Origin: Cerrena zonata
Taxonomy: Eukaryota; Basidiomycota; Agaricomycetes; Polyporales; Cerrenaceae
Direction of reading: 5' to 3'
Assembly (NCBI GenBank): GCA_038087015.1
Contig: JASBNA010000006.1
Span: 806,001 to 870,000 of the forward strand
Length of the DNA: 64,000 nucleotides
Of this stretch, positions 47,966 to 62,255 are shown in pieces (position 1 is the stretch's first letter; each line of letters starts with the position of its first letter). The translations under genes and the position numbers were made by a program. The notes below the pieces were generated by a model. It was not told where the DNA came from. It did no database searches and was given only the letters and a program-made list of their open reading frames with translations.

Positions 47966-49111
47966 ACATGGAGCAATACGAAGTTGCGGAGGCATCTGGG
48001 TTGATGGGTGACGAGACGACCTGGGCTAAAGCGGTGGGACTGCCATTGGTTCTTGGATGAAGAAGACATGGTTCCGGTGAAGGACGGGCGAGGAGACATC
48101 ATGATAACGCTTTATTTGTTCACGATACGGTTTTGAAGAGGTATAATTTAGTGGAAGGATAGGTTTCGGTTTAATATGGACGGTGTTTCTCTTTATGTTC
48201 TTGTACTATGGTTTATGAGGATTCATCTTGTAACAATATTCATTGCTTTCACCTTTCTTGTTAGTTGCATACACCCACATACATACGTTCACAATTGCTG
48301 CTCTCGTTCTTGAATATGTGCTACGTATCAACGGCTCCCTTGCAACGAACCTTCATGCATACTCACGCTAGTCCGTAACGGGAAGAGCTCATAACCATAT
48401 ATTGGCGTAACCGTAGGCTGTTTAGCGACGTTGCCCCAACGAAACGTTAATCGAAGCCTAACATTTCATCCCTTTCCACGTTTGTCGTCTGGGGGAACGC
48501 CGCTCTGAGCCGTCGCCTCCCAGTCTGAGATTCCCGCAGCAACAGCGCGGACGTGAGACTCAGACCAGTCTCAGTAATCCAAGAACCTCTTTCGATTCCC
48601 AAGACCGTATGCAAGACGAGTATCCTCTGACGTCATACACGTGCTGAGAACCTCCTTCTATTCTTAGGCCCTTCCCGATCGGAGCGCCATGCCGGTTCCG
48701 AGCCTCTTGAGAGAAGATCTGGAGTGTCAAGCCAGCTTCTTGAACACTTGGATAAGGTACAGCATTGGGCCGGTCAGTCATAGCAGAATTCACTTGGTTA
48801 GACCACCGACCACCGATCTCAGGAGTTTCCAGCTCACTCTACCACTGGAACGGAACTGCCTCTCTGCACAGTAAGCTCGCACTTACCAAGCTGTGTTTAT
48901 AATATATGAACGCCGTGCTGTATAGCAGACTCGGAGTCTAGATTCTAGCAGTCACTAGAGCCGGGGGAGTATATAATCTCGCTTTAGGTAAGGATTGCGA
49001 CACCCCTTTTCAGGCCCTTGTTTTGAACTTCAGCTCTCGCACCGTCTTCTTGCTACTACTTAGTAGATTACAAATCTCATTACTACTCAGGTTCTCGTAC
49101 CTCCTCTGAAC
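47966..49111. other. Intergenic, 1.1 kb
   Basis: Right end holds a TATA box (tatataat, 48970-48977), about 140 bp before the DUF427 start. The rest shows no supported gene. Confidence 0.4.
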
Positions 49112-50074
49112 ATGGCTTCCGAAACTCGTCTCCCTCAACTTCCCAAAAACTATACAGAGCCCTCACCCAAACGTATCCGGGTTCTGTTCGCAGGTCAATA
49201 CATCGTAGACACCACCCAAGCCAAACTAGTGTAAGTCCCCCTCTCTCGTTCCTAATGATCGCAATCTTCCTCTATCATTCCTACCTCTCCTCCTCCCTTC
49301 ACCGAATCACACCTATACCCAACTAACCTAACTCTGTCATACACACAGCTGGTTCAAACCCTACTATCCCTACTATTGCTTCCCCGCCTCTGACCTTTCA
49401 TCGGACATCCTCGAAGAATCCTTCTCCAACGACGACTGTATCGTCTACAACATCGTCATCGAGAACCGCCGAGCAGAGAGTGCAGTGACCAAATACCTCA
49501 CAGGCGATCTCGAGGGATTGGTCAACATCGAATTCGGTGCTGCCGATGCGTGGTTTGAAGAGGATGAGCAGATTTTCGTGCATCCGAAAGATCCGTACAA
49601 GGTTCGTATTAGCACCAAAGTGCAATCACTGCATCATCTCATCCTCCTACTTCTACCCCCACTCCTACTTGCGTATCGATATACTAACCAAACCCACCTT
49701 CACAGCGCGTAGACGTCCTCCAATCCTCCCGGCACATCCGCATCACCCTCTCCGGAATCGAACTCGCCTCCACCCACCGCCCCAAACTCCTCTTCGAGAC
49801 CTCCCTCCCAGTGCGCACCTACATCCCCAAAACCGACTGCCACCTCGATCTCCTCGTCCCCTCCCAAACCACCACCCAATGCCCCTATAAAGGGGTGGCG
49901 AATTACTATAATGTGAAATTGCCCGATGGGAGTGTGTTTGAGGATGTGGTGTGGTGGTATAGGACGCCGTTGGCTGAGGTGGTGGATGTGAAGGGGTTGG
50001 TTGCGTTTTATGATGAGAAGGTGGATGTTTGGGTTGATGGGGTTAAGCAGGAGAAGCCGAAGTCGAGGGGTTGA
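49112..50074 (+). CDS. DUF427-domain protein
   Basis: Three exons (49112-49230, 49349-49601, 49706-50074), 246 residues. Two DUF427-like beta-barrel halves are visible. The first has KRIRVLFAGQYIVDTTQAKL then WFKPYYPYYCFPASDLSSD. The second has HIRITLSGIELASTHRPKLL, then RTYIPKTDCHLDLL, TTTQCPYKGVANYYNVKLPD, and VVWWYRTPLAEVVDVKGLVA with FYDEKVDVWVDG. The WWY and CPYKG segments are diagnostic. The biochemical function of this family is not established. The gene looks intact. Confidence 0.9.
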
Positions 50075-50375
50075 TTTCGATGCTAGGGGTGATTGGGATG
50101 AGGAGTGCTTTGCGTTGTTGGGCGGATATCATCTATAATATGTACCTTGGATATTTGACATGTATTCATAAACTATACCCACTTATGTTTCGCCCCGTAC
50201 TTTTTTGCGTTATTTACGACTTTTTTCATCAGATCATCCCAAACAAAGCTCTGAACAAATCGTGTATAGTCTGTATAATAACCCATCTCATATTAATCTG
50301 GTATAAATAACACATCACTGGGGTATACCTCCACAATCCATCCATCACATATCTCTGCGCATCACGATCCCCTGG

Positions 50376-51416
50376 TCAACGCTCTGAATCATGTCTCTCC
50401 CTCGAAGGAGCTTCAGCAGCCAATTCACTCGACAACCTCGATATCTCCGAGAAAGCGGCTTTCAAGAGGTCCATATCCGCATCTAGCCTTTCTGCTCGGT
50501 CTTTCATCTATATGTCACGTAAGAGGGATGCAGGGTCAGCAATGGTAAGGCGAGGAGCGGACAGAGAGGAGGAACGTACGGCAGCAATGGTATCACTTGC
50601 AGCGATAAGTTCGTGGTGATGATTATAAACCAATGATTGTCGTTCACTATCCAGCTGTCTGATCTCTATAAGTAGAAAGAACAAACATATTAGCATATAA
50701 ACCCGAGTGAATGGCAGGAGGTTCCAATACACGGGATCTTTCATGGATAAACAAGCAAATCAGCTCACCAGTTAGAAGATCGTTCTCTCGTCTGAGAAGC
50801 ACGGGTAACGAAGAAGTCGTGATCAGCTGTTCATAATACGCCTTCGCATCGAACGCAGTCGAGTCTACAAAAGACCAAACGTATTAGTTTCTCGACAACA
50901 GTAGCAACCTTGGGTTGGAAGGAACTCTATATCCCCGAACCCAACATGCCCAATAGCAAACAAAAAAGAACAGAAGCAGGAATACACACCCAAATCCATC
51001 GGATCCGCAATCTTCCCCTGCATAGCCGGCGGAGGCCCAACCCCCAATCCATAATGTTTCCTCAACAAATCCCTCTTACTCGTCTTACTCGTCTTCCCAC
51101 CTCCCCCCGCTCCTCCCACCCCTGCACTCATACCAGCTAAACCAAGACCCCCAGGCGGCGGAGTCCCAGGTACACCTGAACCCGTAACGACCCCCGACCC
51201 ATGTATCGAACTCCTCTTCGCCTGTCTCGCCGTGACAGCTAACGCAGCATCACTAAACGAGCGGATCTGATTTCCAGCAGTAGTTGGTGTTGTAGGAAGA
51301 GGAGGGAGGTGGGATGTTGATGAGAATGCGAGTGGAGAGGAGGCTTGACGGAGTGTGGAGGGTGTTGGATGACGAGGTGGTGTTCCTGGTATCGAGTTTG
51401 GGTATGACTGTGACAT
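50376..51416 (-). CDS. VPS51: VPS51: GARP (endosome-to-Golgi tethering) complex subunit
   Basis: Four exons (50990-51416, 50769-50864, 50580-50665, 50376-50507) give 246 residues. The N-terminal 130 residues are Pro/Ser/Gly-rich and disordered. The conserved Vps51 helical core begins DPMDLDSTAFDAKAYYEQLI then LPVLLRRENDLLTEIRQLDS, SLVYNHHHELIAASDTIAAM and KDRAERLDADMDLLKAAF. Vps51 links the GARP complex to the SNARE Tlg1 and Ypt6 in yeast. Length and architecture match the short fungal form. The order of splice sites is well supported because all junctions preserve frame through the conserved helix. Confidence 0.9.
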
Positions 51417-52196
51417 TTTGTTGGGTTATGAATACGAGTGGAATTTCGAGAGTTTTCTAGTATGCGTATTGCGTGCTTAGTCCAGTACAGTAATAACAGC
51501 CCCTGACAGTAGTCAGCTACCCAGGCACACAGTGAGATAGTTTCTAATCAAGGCTTAAAGTTAATTGAGCGCCGTCTCGTCGGGCCCGGATTATGGCTTG
51601 AGAGGATTAGCCTTTCCCGTCGTTGTGGGTGGTTGTGGGCGTTTTCATGAGAAATCCCAGCTTCTAGCCCCCATCTAATTTCTTTAGCAATATGTCGGTT
51701 GATCGCAAATTTTTCACTCTCGCTCGCTCTCGGGGAATGATGTGGGGCATGTCACTGTCACTGTGTTGTCACCGCAGTTTTGACACTTGAGCTAGTCTTG
51801 TTCTTGTCTTGTGTCTCTGGGACCAAGGAAGATACGGAAGAATGTCGTAAGGAGGGATTATGCTATCATTACTTCGCACGAGGTATACAACTCCGTAGCT
51901 ATGACAAATGTTAGAAATACAATGTAACTGTTATAAGGATGCGTGACTAAAATCGTCCACGAAAGGAAACAAGAATACAACTACGACTGTGACCATCTCT
52001 AACTCATTACTCGCCATCTAATAGAAGTTCAGAACGACCTTCGCAGTCCTATCACAAAGCACGCAAATACGCGGCAGACGAAGAAAAAAAGACAGTCCCG
52101 AGTGAATTCAGCATAAGCACATCCCAAGTAACCGACAATCGCACTCACCATTCAATACCACAACACACCCTGCGGCGTTTTCTCCAACCCAACACT
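51417..52196. other. Intergenic, VPS51 promoter and 3' end of the Sfk1-like gene
   Basis: About 780 bp with no recognisable gene, RNA or repeat. Confidence 0.4.
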
Positions 52197-53649
52197 TTAG
52201 TGGTGGTACCCATTCCCATTAACAACCCCGGGTTGTCCAACGGTTCTCATCGCCGCCGCATTACCTCCACGTTCTTGCTGGGCAAGAATCCGTTCTTTCG
52301 AGAGTTGACCACGATGGACGCCTTTGGCCATGCGGAGGTCGTAAGCGAAAGTGAGGAGGTAGAACGTGTATCCGAATGCGATCGTCCATTCCAACACGGC
52401 TAGATGGAAAGAGGGGGGGAGAAAGAAAAGAGAAGATAGAATTAGTTTATGTTTTTGTTTGGGTTTTGTTCACTGCTACGTTCGATTGCGCAGGTGGTGA
52501 TGTAGCATATAATGATGATGAAGGAAGAGGTTCGGGGGTTTTGCTTACCTCCTACGTCCGGTGCTTTGTACAAAGCCACTGCAAAGGCTATGGCGAGAAG
52601 AATGAGGATTCCCGCTATGATTCCCTTCATGACATAGGCAACCTTGAGTTTCCGGATCTCCACGAAATCATGACTGATCCACCGATACTATTTGCCGCCA
52701 TCACCATGAAATCAGTGTCGCTTCCAGAGGAAAAAGACCCCAAAAATAAACAAACACGTACCTCGATGACCGTGAAGATAGCACTTAACCCCACTCCAAG
52801 AATGAAAATAAGCAAAAACAGACGATGGAGGGTGGTATAACGTTTGGTATCGAAGCCGGATAGGAGGATGAGACCAGCACCGCCAATGAAAGAACCCAGG
52901 ATCGCAAGGCTAGAGAACACGCGCTCGCGGCGACGCATGTTTGGGATTAACCTGACAAACAAAACATGCGGAGGAATGAAGAGTCTCAGTCAGCATTCAT
53001 AATCCTCCTCTGTGATCCGGTGAACTAGAAGCTCTCAAAGTCTCGCAATGTGTTACTACGGTAGGACATCTCATGTCATGTAGAGACTCCGGCTGTCAAA
53101 GACACACTGGCCTAAACCCGGTCTGGACTATGACAGTCCAGATTACCGGTAGACCGATCGCGATAGACCCTCATTCGAGTTGACCAGCCCGACGGGGTTA
53201 ATAAAGAGATTTGAAATGCCCAATCCAACTCACCTCCCTGAATGCCTCAACCACCTCTCAATCGACAACGCGAGAAAGAAGGACAATCCGGTGATGACAG
53301 CCCCCACCACGAACAGGGGTTTCAAAATATCCGCACCAACATCCGAGATGTATGCAATACTCCCATCTTGGGAGACGTATTTCGGTCTGCCTTGGGCTAG
53401 CCATGTTACGAGCATGGCGAGTAATGTACCTGTTTATGAAATGTGATCGAAGAAAAAGAAAAAGTGATGAGTGGTTGGATATGAATAAGATTTAGGTTGG
53501 ATTGGGTAAAGATGAATGGGAATGAATAAGAGGAGTGGTCCCTTGTGACAGGGGAGAGATACGGGAAGTGGGGTTCACTCACCGAACCATATGAAAGCTC
53601 CGAAGACGGGTATCGCGACATATGGCCAATGTTGGTGTCGTGTAGGCAT
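52197..53649 (-). CDS. FRAG1/DRAM/Sfk1-family multispanning membrane protein
   Basis: Six membrane segments can be read: near FGAFIWFGTLLAMLVTWLA, PLFVVGAVITGLSFFLAL, VFSSLAILGSFIGGAGLILL, LHRLFLLIFILGVGLSAIF, GIIAGILILLAIAFAVAL and EWTIAFGYTFYLLTFAYDL. This is the pattern of the Frag1/DRAM/Sfk1 family. Yeast Sfk1 recruits or supports PI4-kinase Stt4 at the plasma membrane and affects phospholipid asymmetry. The cytosolic tail carries ERILAQQERGGN and ends GNGYHH. At least five exons; start at 53649 (MPTRHQHWPYVAIPVF) precedes the first membrane segment directly. Confidence 0.88.
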
Positions 53650-54877
53650 ATCGAGAGTGTTGTGAGGCAGATGGTGCTAGTCGTTATTTCGTAACAAGTG
53701 TGTTATTATCGTAAAAGATTAGGTATGTATGTGTACGATTCAGGAGTGACCGTTAAGAATCGCACAACAGATAATGTCGACGAAGAGATAGAGCAAAGAG
53801 CAAGAGAGGCTCGTCATCCTCAAAAAGCTCTTTGGAGGCTGCGCCGCAACACAGGCCCAATGGAGACGAGGCTAACATTATGCATACTACACCAACACCA
53901 CACCACAATGAGTTCACGTCTAGAATGACGTCACGCCCATTTCTCGGCTGGAGCGAGAGTGGAGAGAAACGGAAAGAAAAGTGTGAGAGAGTTTGAATCA
54001 ATGCGGCGTGCATATCGTCTTGGCCGCGGGAACTTCCCCACAATAGGCAGGAGGCTCACTCATAATGCCGTGGGTCTCGGGGTCGGCCAACGCGGTCAAG
54101 CTGTAAGCAAATGGGCGAGTGAACGGTGTATGCTTGGATACCGTAACAATAACTCAAAGTTCCAAGATATGTACAAAACGACAAAAATGAATACATCATG
54201 AGAGGAGTCGAGTCCGATGGGAGAGCAAATTGATTGGAGAACTGTAAGCAACAATTGCGAGGTGCTTGATGGAGGCTTACATAGGTTATGGAGTCTGTGT
54301 AGACTCATGACCAGTAGCATGATTCCTGTTTGGCATGTCCATTAAACACGGGATAGATGATAAAAATTACTATCTGATCAGATCCAAGAAACGGATACTT
54401 ATCAACCACATAATCTGTGTGAGGGGATGTACGAGAATGGATAATGCTGAAGCGCGTCCGACAATAAATGACCCTGAGACAAAAATAAAACAGTGGACAA
54501 CTAGGGCGATGAGGGAGGAAAGTAAGAAGGGGAGCGGAGAAGGTCATGAAGGTAATAGCAGATCAAACAAAACGACGTAAGGGAAAGGAAGGAGGGATGG
54601 GGTAATCGAAGTGAAATGGAGGAAGGGAAATTGAAGTGGATAGCGCTAGGTACAGAATACAACATGTGTGTGAGTGTGCAAAAAAGGATGGGAGGGAAGG
54701 AACCAGGAACCGCATACAGTAAGCACCGTAAGCGCGATGGGCAGGGCATGAGCGTGAATCAAGGCATGGTATGCTCAGCTCATGGGAATAATAGGACGGA
54801 GGTGTCATCGTAGGCGACAACGAACGGTCAGCGACAATGGCTTGAGACAACAGCAAGACGTGCAGTGACGAGTGACG
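53650..54877. other. Intergenic, 1.2 kb
   Basis: Promoter of the Sfk1-like gene and 3' side of the DsbA-like gene. The region 54540-54720 is purine-rich on the plus strand. Nothing else seen. Confidence 0.4.
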
Positions 54878-56050
54878 CTATGCTGAACCTACACAGGTTG
54901 GCGCCGACGGTACAGGGGATGGTTTATCTGACTTGCCTATCTTCTTGAAAATCTGGGTGCAGCAGATTAGAGTTATGCAACGGAAGGGGAAGAAGAAGCA
55001 AACGAGAGGCAATCAGCTTATGAATCCCGGAGGGATGAAGACAAGCCAGTCAAAGATGCATACCTGGACGTAGGTTTCAGCGTTCTGACCACCACTAACC
55101 GCCCATTTGCCGTCGATCACGACAAACGGCACCCCAGTGACGCCTTTCCTGCGAACTTCCACCATCTGTTTCTCAACCTCGCTCAGATATTCATCTGACT
55201 GAAGGAACTTGACCGCCTGTGCAACAAGATTGACAGAAGCTTAGATGAGCGACAGGTTGCAAAGGGAAACAAACGCCTTACCTCTTTTTCCGACAAAAGG
55301 CCTACCGACGCTGCAATCTCGGCGAGGACTTGAATGTCGCCTACGTTCTTGGCATCCTCGAAGTAGGCCTTGAATAGACCTTCTAGGAGAGGGTAGTTGT
55401 TTTGCTTGACCGCCCATATGCCAAGCTTTGGTCAAGAGACGATGAGCTAATGTTGTCTGAGTGATAACACCCTCGAACATTTTGCTAAGCAGATAGGAAT
55501 CGGAGATCAGCGAGAGAACCTCATTGAATGAGCGAATAGATGAGAGAATGGTTTGAGATCCAAGATGATTGGACTTCCAAGAATAGACCGGAGTAGATAG
55601 AGTAGACGCAAATGCGCGCGAGGGGGGCGCTTGAAAGCTGGTTTCTTCCGGTAGAGCGACAGCTCCGGGGATGTGACGACGAAAAAGGAGAGAGAAGAGT
55701 AGTTGCTGACTCACATGTCCACTCCTACCTCCTTCGCTCGCTTGGATAACATGGTCCCAATTTGATCTGTCTTTTCCTTCCCGAACCGCGACTCGAGCCA
55801 CTCGCGTTTAGGGAAAGTCTGGCCGTCTTTGAGGGAGGCATTTAGTCTGAACGGCCTGTATTCAATTTCGAAGCGGACAGGACATTCGGAGCACTGTTCA
55901 ATGGCGCGGTCCATCTCGCGCATGCCAATGTAGCACCATGGACAAGCCTGAAATAGAAAGAAGAGATGAAGCGGGATATGAATTCGGAATACGGGGAAAA
56001 CGTACAATGTCCGAGAAGACAAGGAGTTTTATAACTCGCTGCCCTTGCAT
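54878..56050 (-). CDS. DsbA/FrnE-like thioredoxin-fold oxidoreductase
   Basis: Thioredoxin-fold protein of the DSBA family (FrnE/2-hydroxychromene-2-carboxylate isomerase type). Exon 1 encodes MQGQRVIKLLVFSDI, joined by an intron to ACPWCYIGMREMDRAIEQ. The CPWC motif with following YIG is diagnostic. Later conserved parts are FRLNASLKDGQTFPKREWLE, DIKMFEGVITQTTLAHRLL, NVGDIQVLAEIAASVGL and VRRKGVTGVPFVVIDGKWAV, which contains the cis-Pro turn. The frame ends PAPTCVGSA-like after SPVPS. Around six exons, no signal peptide, so likely cytosolic. Substrate unknown. Confidence 0.9.
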
Positions 56051-59000
56051 GTGTGGCGCCTTTCGCGGGAGGTGTGAACAGAAGAGGAGGGGTTGAGAGA
56101 CTGGGACGGGAGTGGAAGCTAGGGGAAAGGCTTGTGTGCAGTGGTGAGTAGCGGATGCTGAGAAGAAAGGTAGAGAGAACGGAGGGACGATACGGAGAGA
56201 GAGGAGGGGGTATATAAGAGTGATCGGTTTACAAATATGCTGTTCATGGGATTGGTGAGCAGTGGGTAACGGTCCCTCCTTCTTTGTCACACTGTGACTG
56301 TGGGAGTCCCTTGCTTGCTCACCTCAGCGCCCGCATCTGATTTCATTCTCCCCTCGCCTGCCCCCCTCTACAGTCATTCAGTCCTCCCTTTTGCCTCTTC
56401 TTGCCACATCATTCGCCTCTTGCTCCGGTCGCTGCCCCTCCAGTCCGGGCGGCAGTGTCACACCGTCGAACGGGACATCCGGAGCAAAGAGCCAACTCAG
56501 ACGTCCAGCTTAGGCAGCTCAATGATATCCACGGCTTTCCTCGTCTCGTCCGATTCTTGACGCTCGCCTTCCCGCGACCAGCCAGGACAGTAGCACGATA
56601 GATCTCTCCCTCCCAATCTGGCTCCAGTCTGTCTCATCCTGTCACCGAACCTTCCATACGAACTCCCGTCCCATACATCCGCTACCAGAACTGGCCCATG
56701 ATATGTAAGACTCGGATAGCGTGCCACCCCCATCTCTCACACTGACACCTCGCAAACCACGATCCCCTCCTACACAAGCCTCGTTGAGCACAGGCCCTAC
56801 CGCCTGCTGACTGTCCCTCTCGTTTCATTTACTTTCCTGTCGTCTTTTTGTTCCAGCCATAGGATCACCGTCGCTCGCCTGGTGTTCTTTTTATTCACCT
56901 TTTGTATCAATTTGTATTGGCTTTCCGATCTGCTCTGTCAGAAAATGATGGGCATGATGAATACACCCGACTACATCTAAACACACTTGTCACGAAACGG
57001 GGTTGCCAGCACATATACATACTGCGTCCATTCATCCGCATTACACATACACATCCATCCATGTTCCATCCCATTTCGTTACCGCTTGGCTGCGCAAATG
57101 CGCAATAGTAATTACACCGAACACAATACCGATAAAGTAGATCCCATGAGATCTCTAATCTATATGCATCTTCATCATCTCTATACAACCCAGAGCATCC
57201 CTTCTCCTCCGAAGCCTCATAAGAACCCAGCAGAACTCTTCGTATCGCTAATGATAGTCCAGCCTTCCACACAAGCCCAAACCGTATCGGTAGGCTTTAA
57301 CATCAACCCTCCGCCGATCCGGAATTGCTCCTCGTCCCAACTGAATCAGTGATTCCGAATGACACAACACACACACCACCCACACGGAATCCTTTACGCC
57401 CCACCACCCTTCCTGCACGGCGGATTGGATTCACCTCCCCTTTGTGTGCGCTTCCCGTACACGGTTTCTCGGACGTTGCCAACCTTCGGTAACGCGGGAA
57501 TCTAGCTGTGCTGTCACCGGCTTTCTTGGTTTCCTTTCCAATTTTCAATGTGCCGGCTGTTGACTATCACTCTATGACTCTATAATTCTATGACGCTATC
57601 GTCCAATGTGCAAAAAGAAGGCCCCCTCCTTGCAACCTGACATCATCCCACAGCACGATAGAGATTACAAGTAGATGTATACATCAGCCAGTAACAAGCG
57701 ACCGGCCCCGAGGTCCCCTTCATTTTCCAAAAATTATCATTCTATAGTATTCAGCGTGGTGATGACGGCATCCGTGCATTGCACTCTCGTCACCATCCAT
57801 GTCAGCTGTGTCTTTTTGTGGGTTTTTGTTCGTTACGGCTCAATGATTTTCCCTCACTCTTATCGCTTTATCAATATATACATATAACCGTATAACCGCA
57901 TAAGCTTCATTGCATGGAATATCTCGCTGGAATCCAGAATCCGGGGCTCGAGTGAGAGCGGTTTTTCTTTCTGTCGTTTCTGCCTCTCCAACTTGGATCG
58001 CCATATTCGGAACTTGTGAGGGTTCTAGGCACAGACTGTGACTAGCACCTTTTTTCTTCTTCTAACATACACGGGTTTTCCGCATTTGCGCAGTCCACCT
58101 CCTGAAAACCTGACTAACTCGTTCATGATATCCGATCATCCCTTTCTTGCTCCTTGCTCCGTTTACGGTATCCCTTCTGTTTTTTTCTAGAGCTATGTCA
58201 AGAACAGTCACATTGAAACACCAATACATCAACACATCATCGCCTCAGTCCTCTAACTCTCCGTCCATTGACGATCAAACGTAACCCAAACCGCCCATCG
58301 TCAACAAATACTAAATATCCCATCCCCTCATTGGGCAGCAGTCCATCCTATTATTGGAACCGTCGCTCAAAAAACTTCCAACAACGGCAGCCTGTCTTAA
58401 TCTTAAGCTTCTCTCTGCAAAAATTGTGTGACCGCCCGCCACAGCGTGGCACAGCTTGAGGTTTTTGACTCAGGGTGAATGATTGATATCTCCGTATAAC
58501 TTGACGATCCTCTGCGTCTTGTTACTTCTCCGTCTCCGTCTATGCGTCTATATAGCCACATGTATATATGGCCCTTTTTATGGTTATTCCGGTGCATAGG
58601 TGTTCCGTTGTACGTATACATAGACTTTAAGTTGGGAGTCTAGGCAATGAATATTGAAATGTTTTATTAGTATTAAAGTTGTCGAACTACGCCAAGTCAC
58701 CGGCAGTGGGTATTGTGGCTGACACTATTACAGACTTCAAGTCGTAGCATACGTTACGGGAGAAACACAATCCGGGAGAGGCTCTCCAACTCCCTTGTCC
58801 GCATCAGGAAATCGTTGTATATCCCTATGTTTTAGTTTCAGTTTTTTTTCGGAATGATTATCAGGTATCGTATATCCCCCTCTGTCAATATGCAGTGACA
58901 ATCGAGGGAGAAGGGCCACAAGGTATCCATCGTGATGCATCACATAGTCATACCTATCCTTTGTTGACTAGTACTCTTTGTCTTGGGTCCGACGACCCCG

Positions 59001-60307
59001 AGAGATCGATGTTTTGGACTTGGGCCGCTGATTGCCATTCATGAAAGTTTGGGTTCCTGACAGGTGATGGGTGGGTTGGGTGGGGTCCGTGAAATTGAGG
59101 TTCATTTTGTCGGAGGTGGGGATCTAAGCAGGACCGGGGACATTGTCGCCCATCATCGAGGGGAAATTCACCCGAAAAATCCTATCAATAATGTTTGAGA
59201 TATTATAAATAAAATACTCACCCGTCCTTTCAAGATAGACTTGCATCTCATCGCATCTAGAACTAGGAATCCGAGTAGAGTAGTGTCAGCATACCATCCA
59301 ATCAGGGCTCCATCAACCCACAGTCGATCTACCATGTTCTCTCTCTGTCTTCTCATGGCGATCTTCCATTCGAGGTAAGTATAGTGACAAAGCTCTGACA
59401 AATCCACCCGAATATAACCATACCCATCTAGATCTAGAATTCAGTATCGCAGACATCCGGAACGACCACTGGCACTGAGCTAGATCATCATCTATCCCAT
59501 TCCCTTATCGACCACAAAACATTCCAAAAGACATGCCAGTTCCCATAGACCCTTACCCACAATTCTAGAAGCCCTATGAAACCCAACACAGCAAGTCACG
59601 GTCCCTCGGTGAAGTCCCACCAAAGTCCCAGGGCTAAGCCATCTCCGATTCGGAAGCTCTAATCGAAGACACGAAGAGTGTGTGTTGGGCTCATGATGAT
59701 GATGAATAATAATAAATTCTTTACGATGCGGCTAGTGTTCTGGGTATCGCCGTCGGCGGAGAGGGCTGAGGTTTCTTTTCAGAAATAGGGTGTGGTGTTA
59801 TAGGGTGTGTAAGGGGTGGTTAAAGTGGGTAAAAGCTTGAGTGTGAATAAGCTGGAGGTATGTGATAGGTCTGGGTGCTCTAGCCTAGCACGATCAGGGT
59901 GGGATTGGCTTATGGGGTTGGGCCATTGTCGTTTTGTCGCTGATTGGTTGGACAAGACGAATGGGAAGAAAGGCGGTTTGATTTGAGGTTTTCTTTGATA
60001 GAAAAGTAACTTTTCTTGGGTGGTAGGTCATATCGACTGACATGGTATAATTCGGCGACTCGGGTTTTGTGGAGAAAAGTTTATTATTATCGACCGCTAT
60101 CCCGCGAAACAGTCCAGCCCCGTTGTGGCCGTTTGGTGAAATACCGCCCAGCTTGGTGAAGCTGATCCGTGTAGGTCCTGGTACGGCTTGTAAGGGCATA
60201 CGAGGGCGATTGATCGAGCGGCGGGGTACGGTCACCCAAGGTCAGCACAGTCGTTGATGACCGGTCAAGTAGAAGTGTGTCCGAGTCCACCGACCTTGCA
60301 AGTGAAT

Positions 60308-60323
60308 GAACGAACGAACGAAC
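60308..60323. repeat. Short tandem repeat (gaac)4
   Basis: Four perfect tandem gaac units. Confidence 0.85.
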
Positions 60324-62255
60324 CGAAGACTCGACTTCTTCTCTGTTCTTGACTTGATGGAGTATTCGGTGTCGATCTATGGAATCGCATAAGTCAGCAG
60401 ATGAGAACGAGGCCGTAAGCCCAAGAAATGGGAACGGATAGAAGCTCTACAGCGCTGTTGTGAATGAATGGTTCCTTGACGCCAGGCGAGCGAGCTACTC
60501 GTTTCTCCAAATGGGTAGCAACGCTAGTAGAAGGGTGAAGCGTCAAGTCTAAATGGCGTATTGAATTTCTCCCAGAAAACGATGGCTTGCGATTATTCCA
60601 CTCCAAGGCTTTCATTGTATGTCTGTGTAAAGTCTGGCATTTACTGCCACTGTCCGTCGCTCCGATGGTACAACTTGAGCTTGAAGAAGCGCCTGACTCT
60701 TCTAACCAGGGTTGGTGAACTGAATCCCTGAGCTCTGTTCTAATCATGGAGAATCGAGGCCGGTGACACCAGAGATAGGCTGCCGACGAAACGGCACTGA
60801 GAGATTAAAGCGAACTATTCCACCGCAGCAAGAAGAGGATCGTCGTTAATAATGGCAGCCGCGGAAGAGAATTTGGGAATCCAGCTTACATGGAAAGTAT
60901 GTCTCATTGGAATGAAATGTCACAGTCATTTCCGCCGGCATGTTTTCGCCTTGAGTGCGGGGAGTGAAATGTCATTGGATGAATTTGATTTGGGCGTTGT
61001 TACGAGTGAGGCGTCACCGAGGGCGACAAGCACATATGTGGGAGTTGGATGTGCTAGAACGACCTGTGAAGTAGAGCCAAGGTAAGACCATGTTGTCGAA
61101 AATGAGCCTACGTGAGGAGACAGGCTGCGTGGTATGATATCATCTGCCCTCCTGATGTTGGAATCATCTATATCTCAAACGGAGTAAGTATCGGTGGCAT
61201 ATTTTCTATTTGCCGGCCACAAATAATGGCCGCCAGTCACGGATATAATGTCACTCACCATGCATTGTTTCACTGCAATGTATCACAAAGAAGGGAGAAA
61301 CCTCCATACCCGCGACAGACCAGAAAGGATAATCGAAAGTCAGAGCGTAAACCTTATTTAGGAAAAACCCGCGAGTTGCACTAGTGGTTCTGCCCAGACC
61401 TGCGGCGTGGGTCACAGGTCAAGTGCCGGTAGGGATGCCAGGACGACTGGTGAGATGTTATACTTGCCCGAAAGCAGCTGTATTGACTGCATTACTCCGA
61501 TAGAAGTCAGTTGCTTACTACTGCCCCGATCACCCAGTGGAGTTCGAGAGCGAGCTATCCCCATGATCGTTCCAAAAGAACTTCTTTGGTTCACAAGCAC
61601 GCGATGGGATGACTGAGCAATTACACCGTGGAAAACACGAGCGCAGGCATTAGCTTCAGGAACCGTGATCATCTGTGGACGTATCATGATGTGAAGGGGG
61701 GAATAGCAAGACAGGCTGGGAGCTAGGAGCGTGAGCTACCACCCAATGACTGACCCTGCGCGGGAAGATCTTGTGGTTGAAGAGTTCGAACCGTTTGAGC
61801 CGGGATTGGGCACGTGTGGTTTGACTTCGTGTGCTGTGACGAGGTCGTTGAGGTCAATTTGAAGGATGAGGAGTGGGCTGATGGAGTAGAGATAGAAATA
61901 AGACGGGTGGCATGAGAAGGGATGTCATTTCAGTTTGCATAAGCAGTCGAGTTTGTATGATTTAAGAGTATATTCCACAAATGGATTACCGACACTTTCT
62001 TCCTGCACAAGAATAACAAGTCTGAAATTGGCAGAGGTATTGCAAATGCAACTGGTCAATGTACAAAAGCAAAGGGGATCCTGTAACGAAGGAATATGCT
62101 TCATTCGTCTTTAGAGGGCATTGCAACCTTGATGAGGTTGATCATTCTCTGCAATCCTCTCAAGAAGGCATCAGTTGGAGGATCTCTCTTCAGGATGCAA
62201 CTGTAGCAGATGAATTCGAATTGGGTGAACTCGGTTTTTCACGATGCGGTGTTCT

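Noticed and set aside
59894..60747. Two minus-strand open frames of 110-120 codons in the gene-poor region
   Set aside because: No family resemblance, no supported splice sites and no coding-like composition; such lengths are expected by chance in this base composition.
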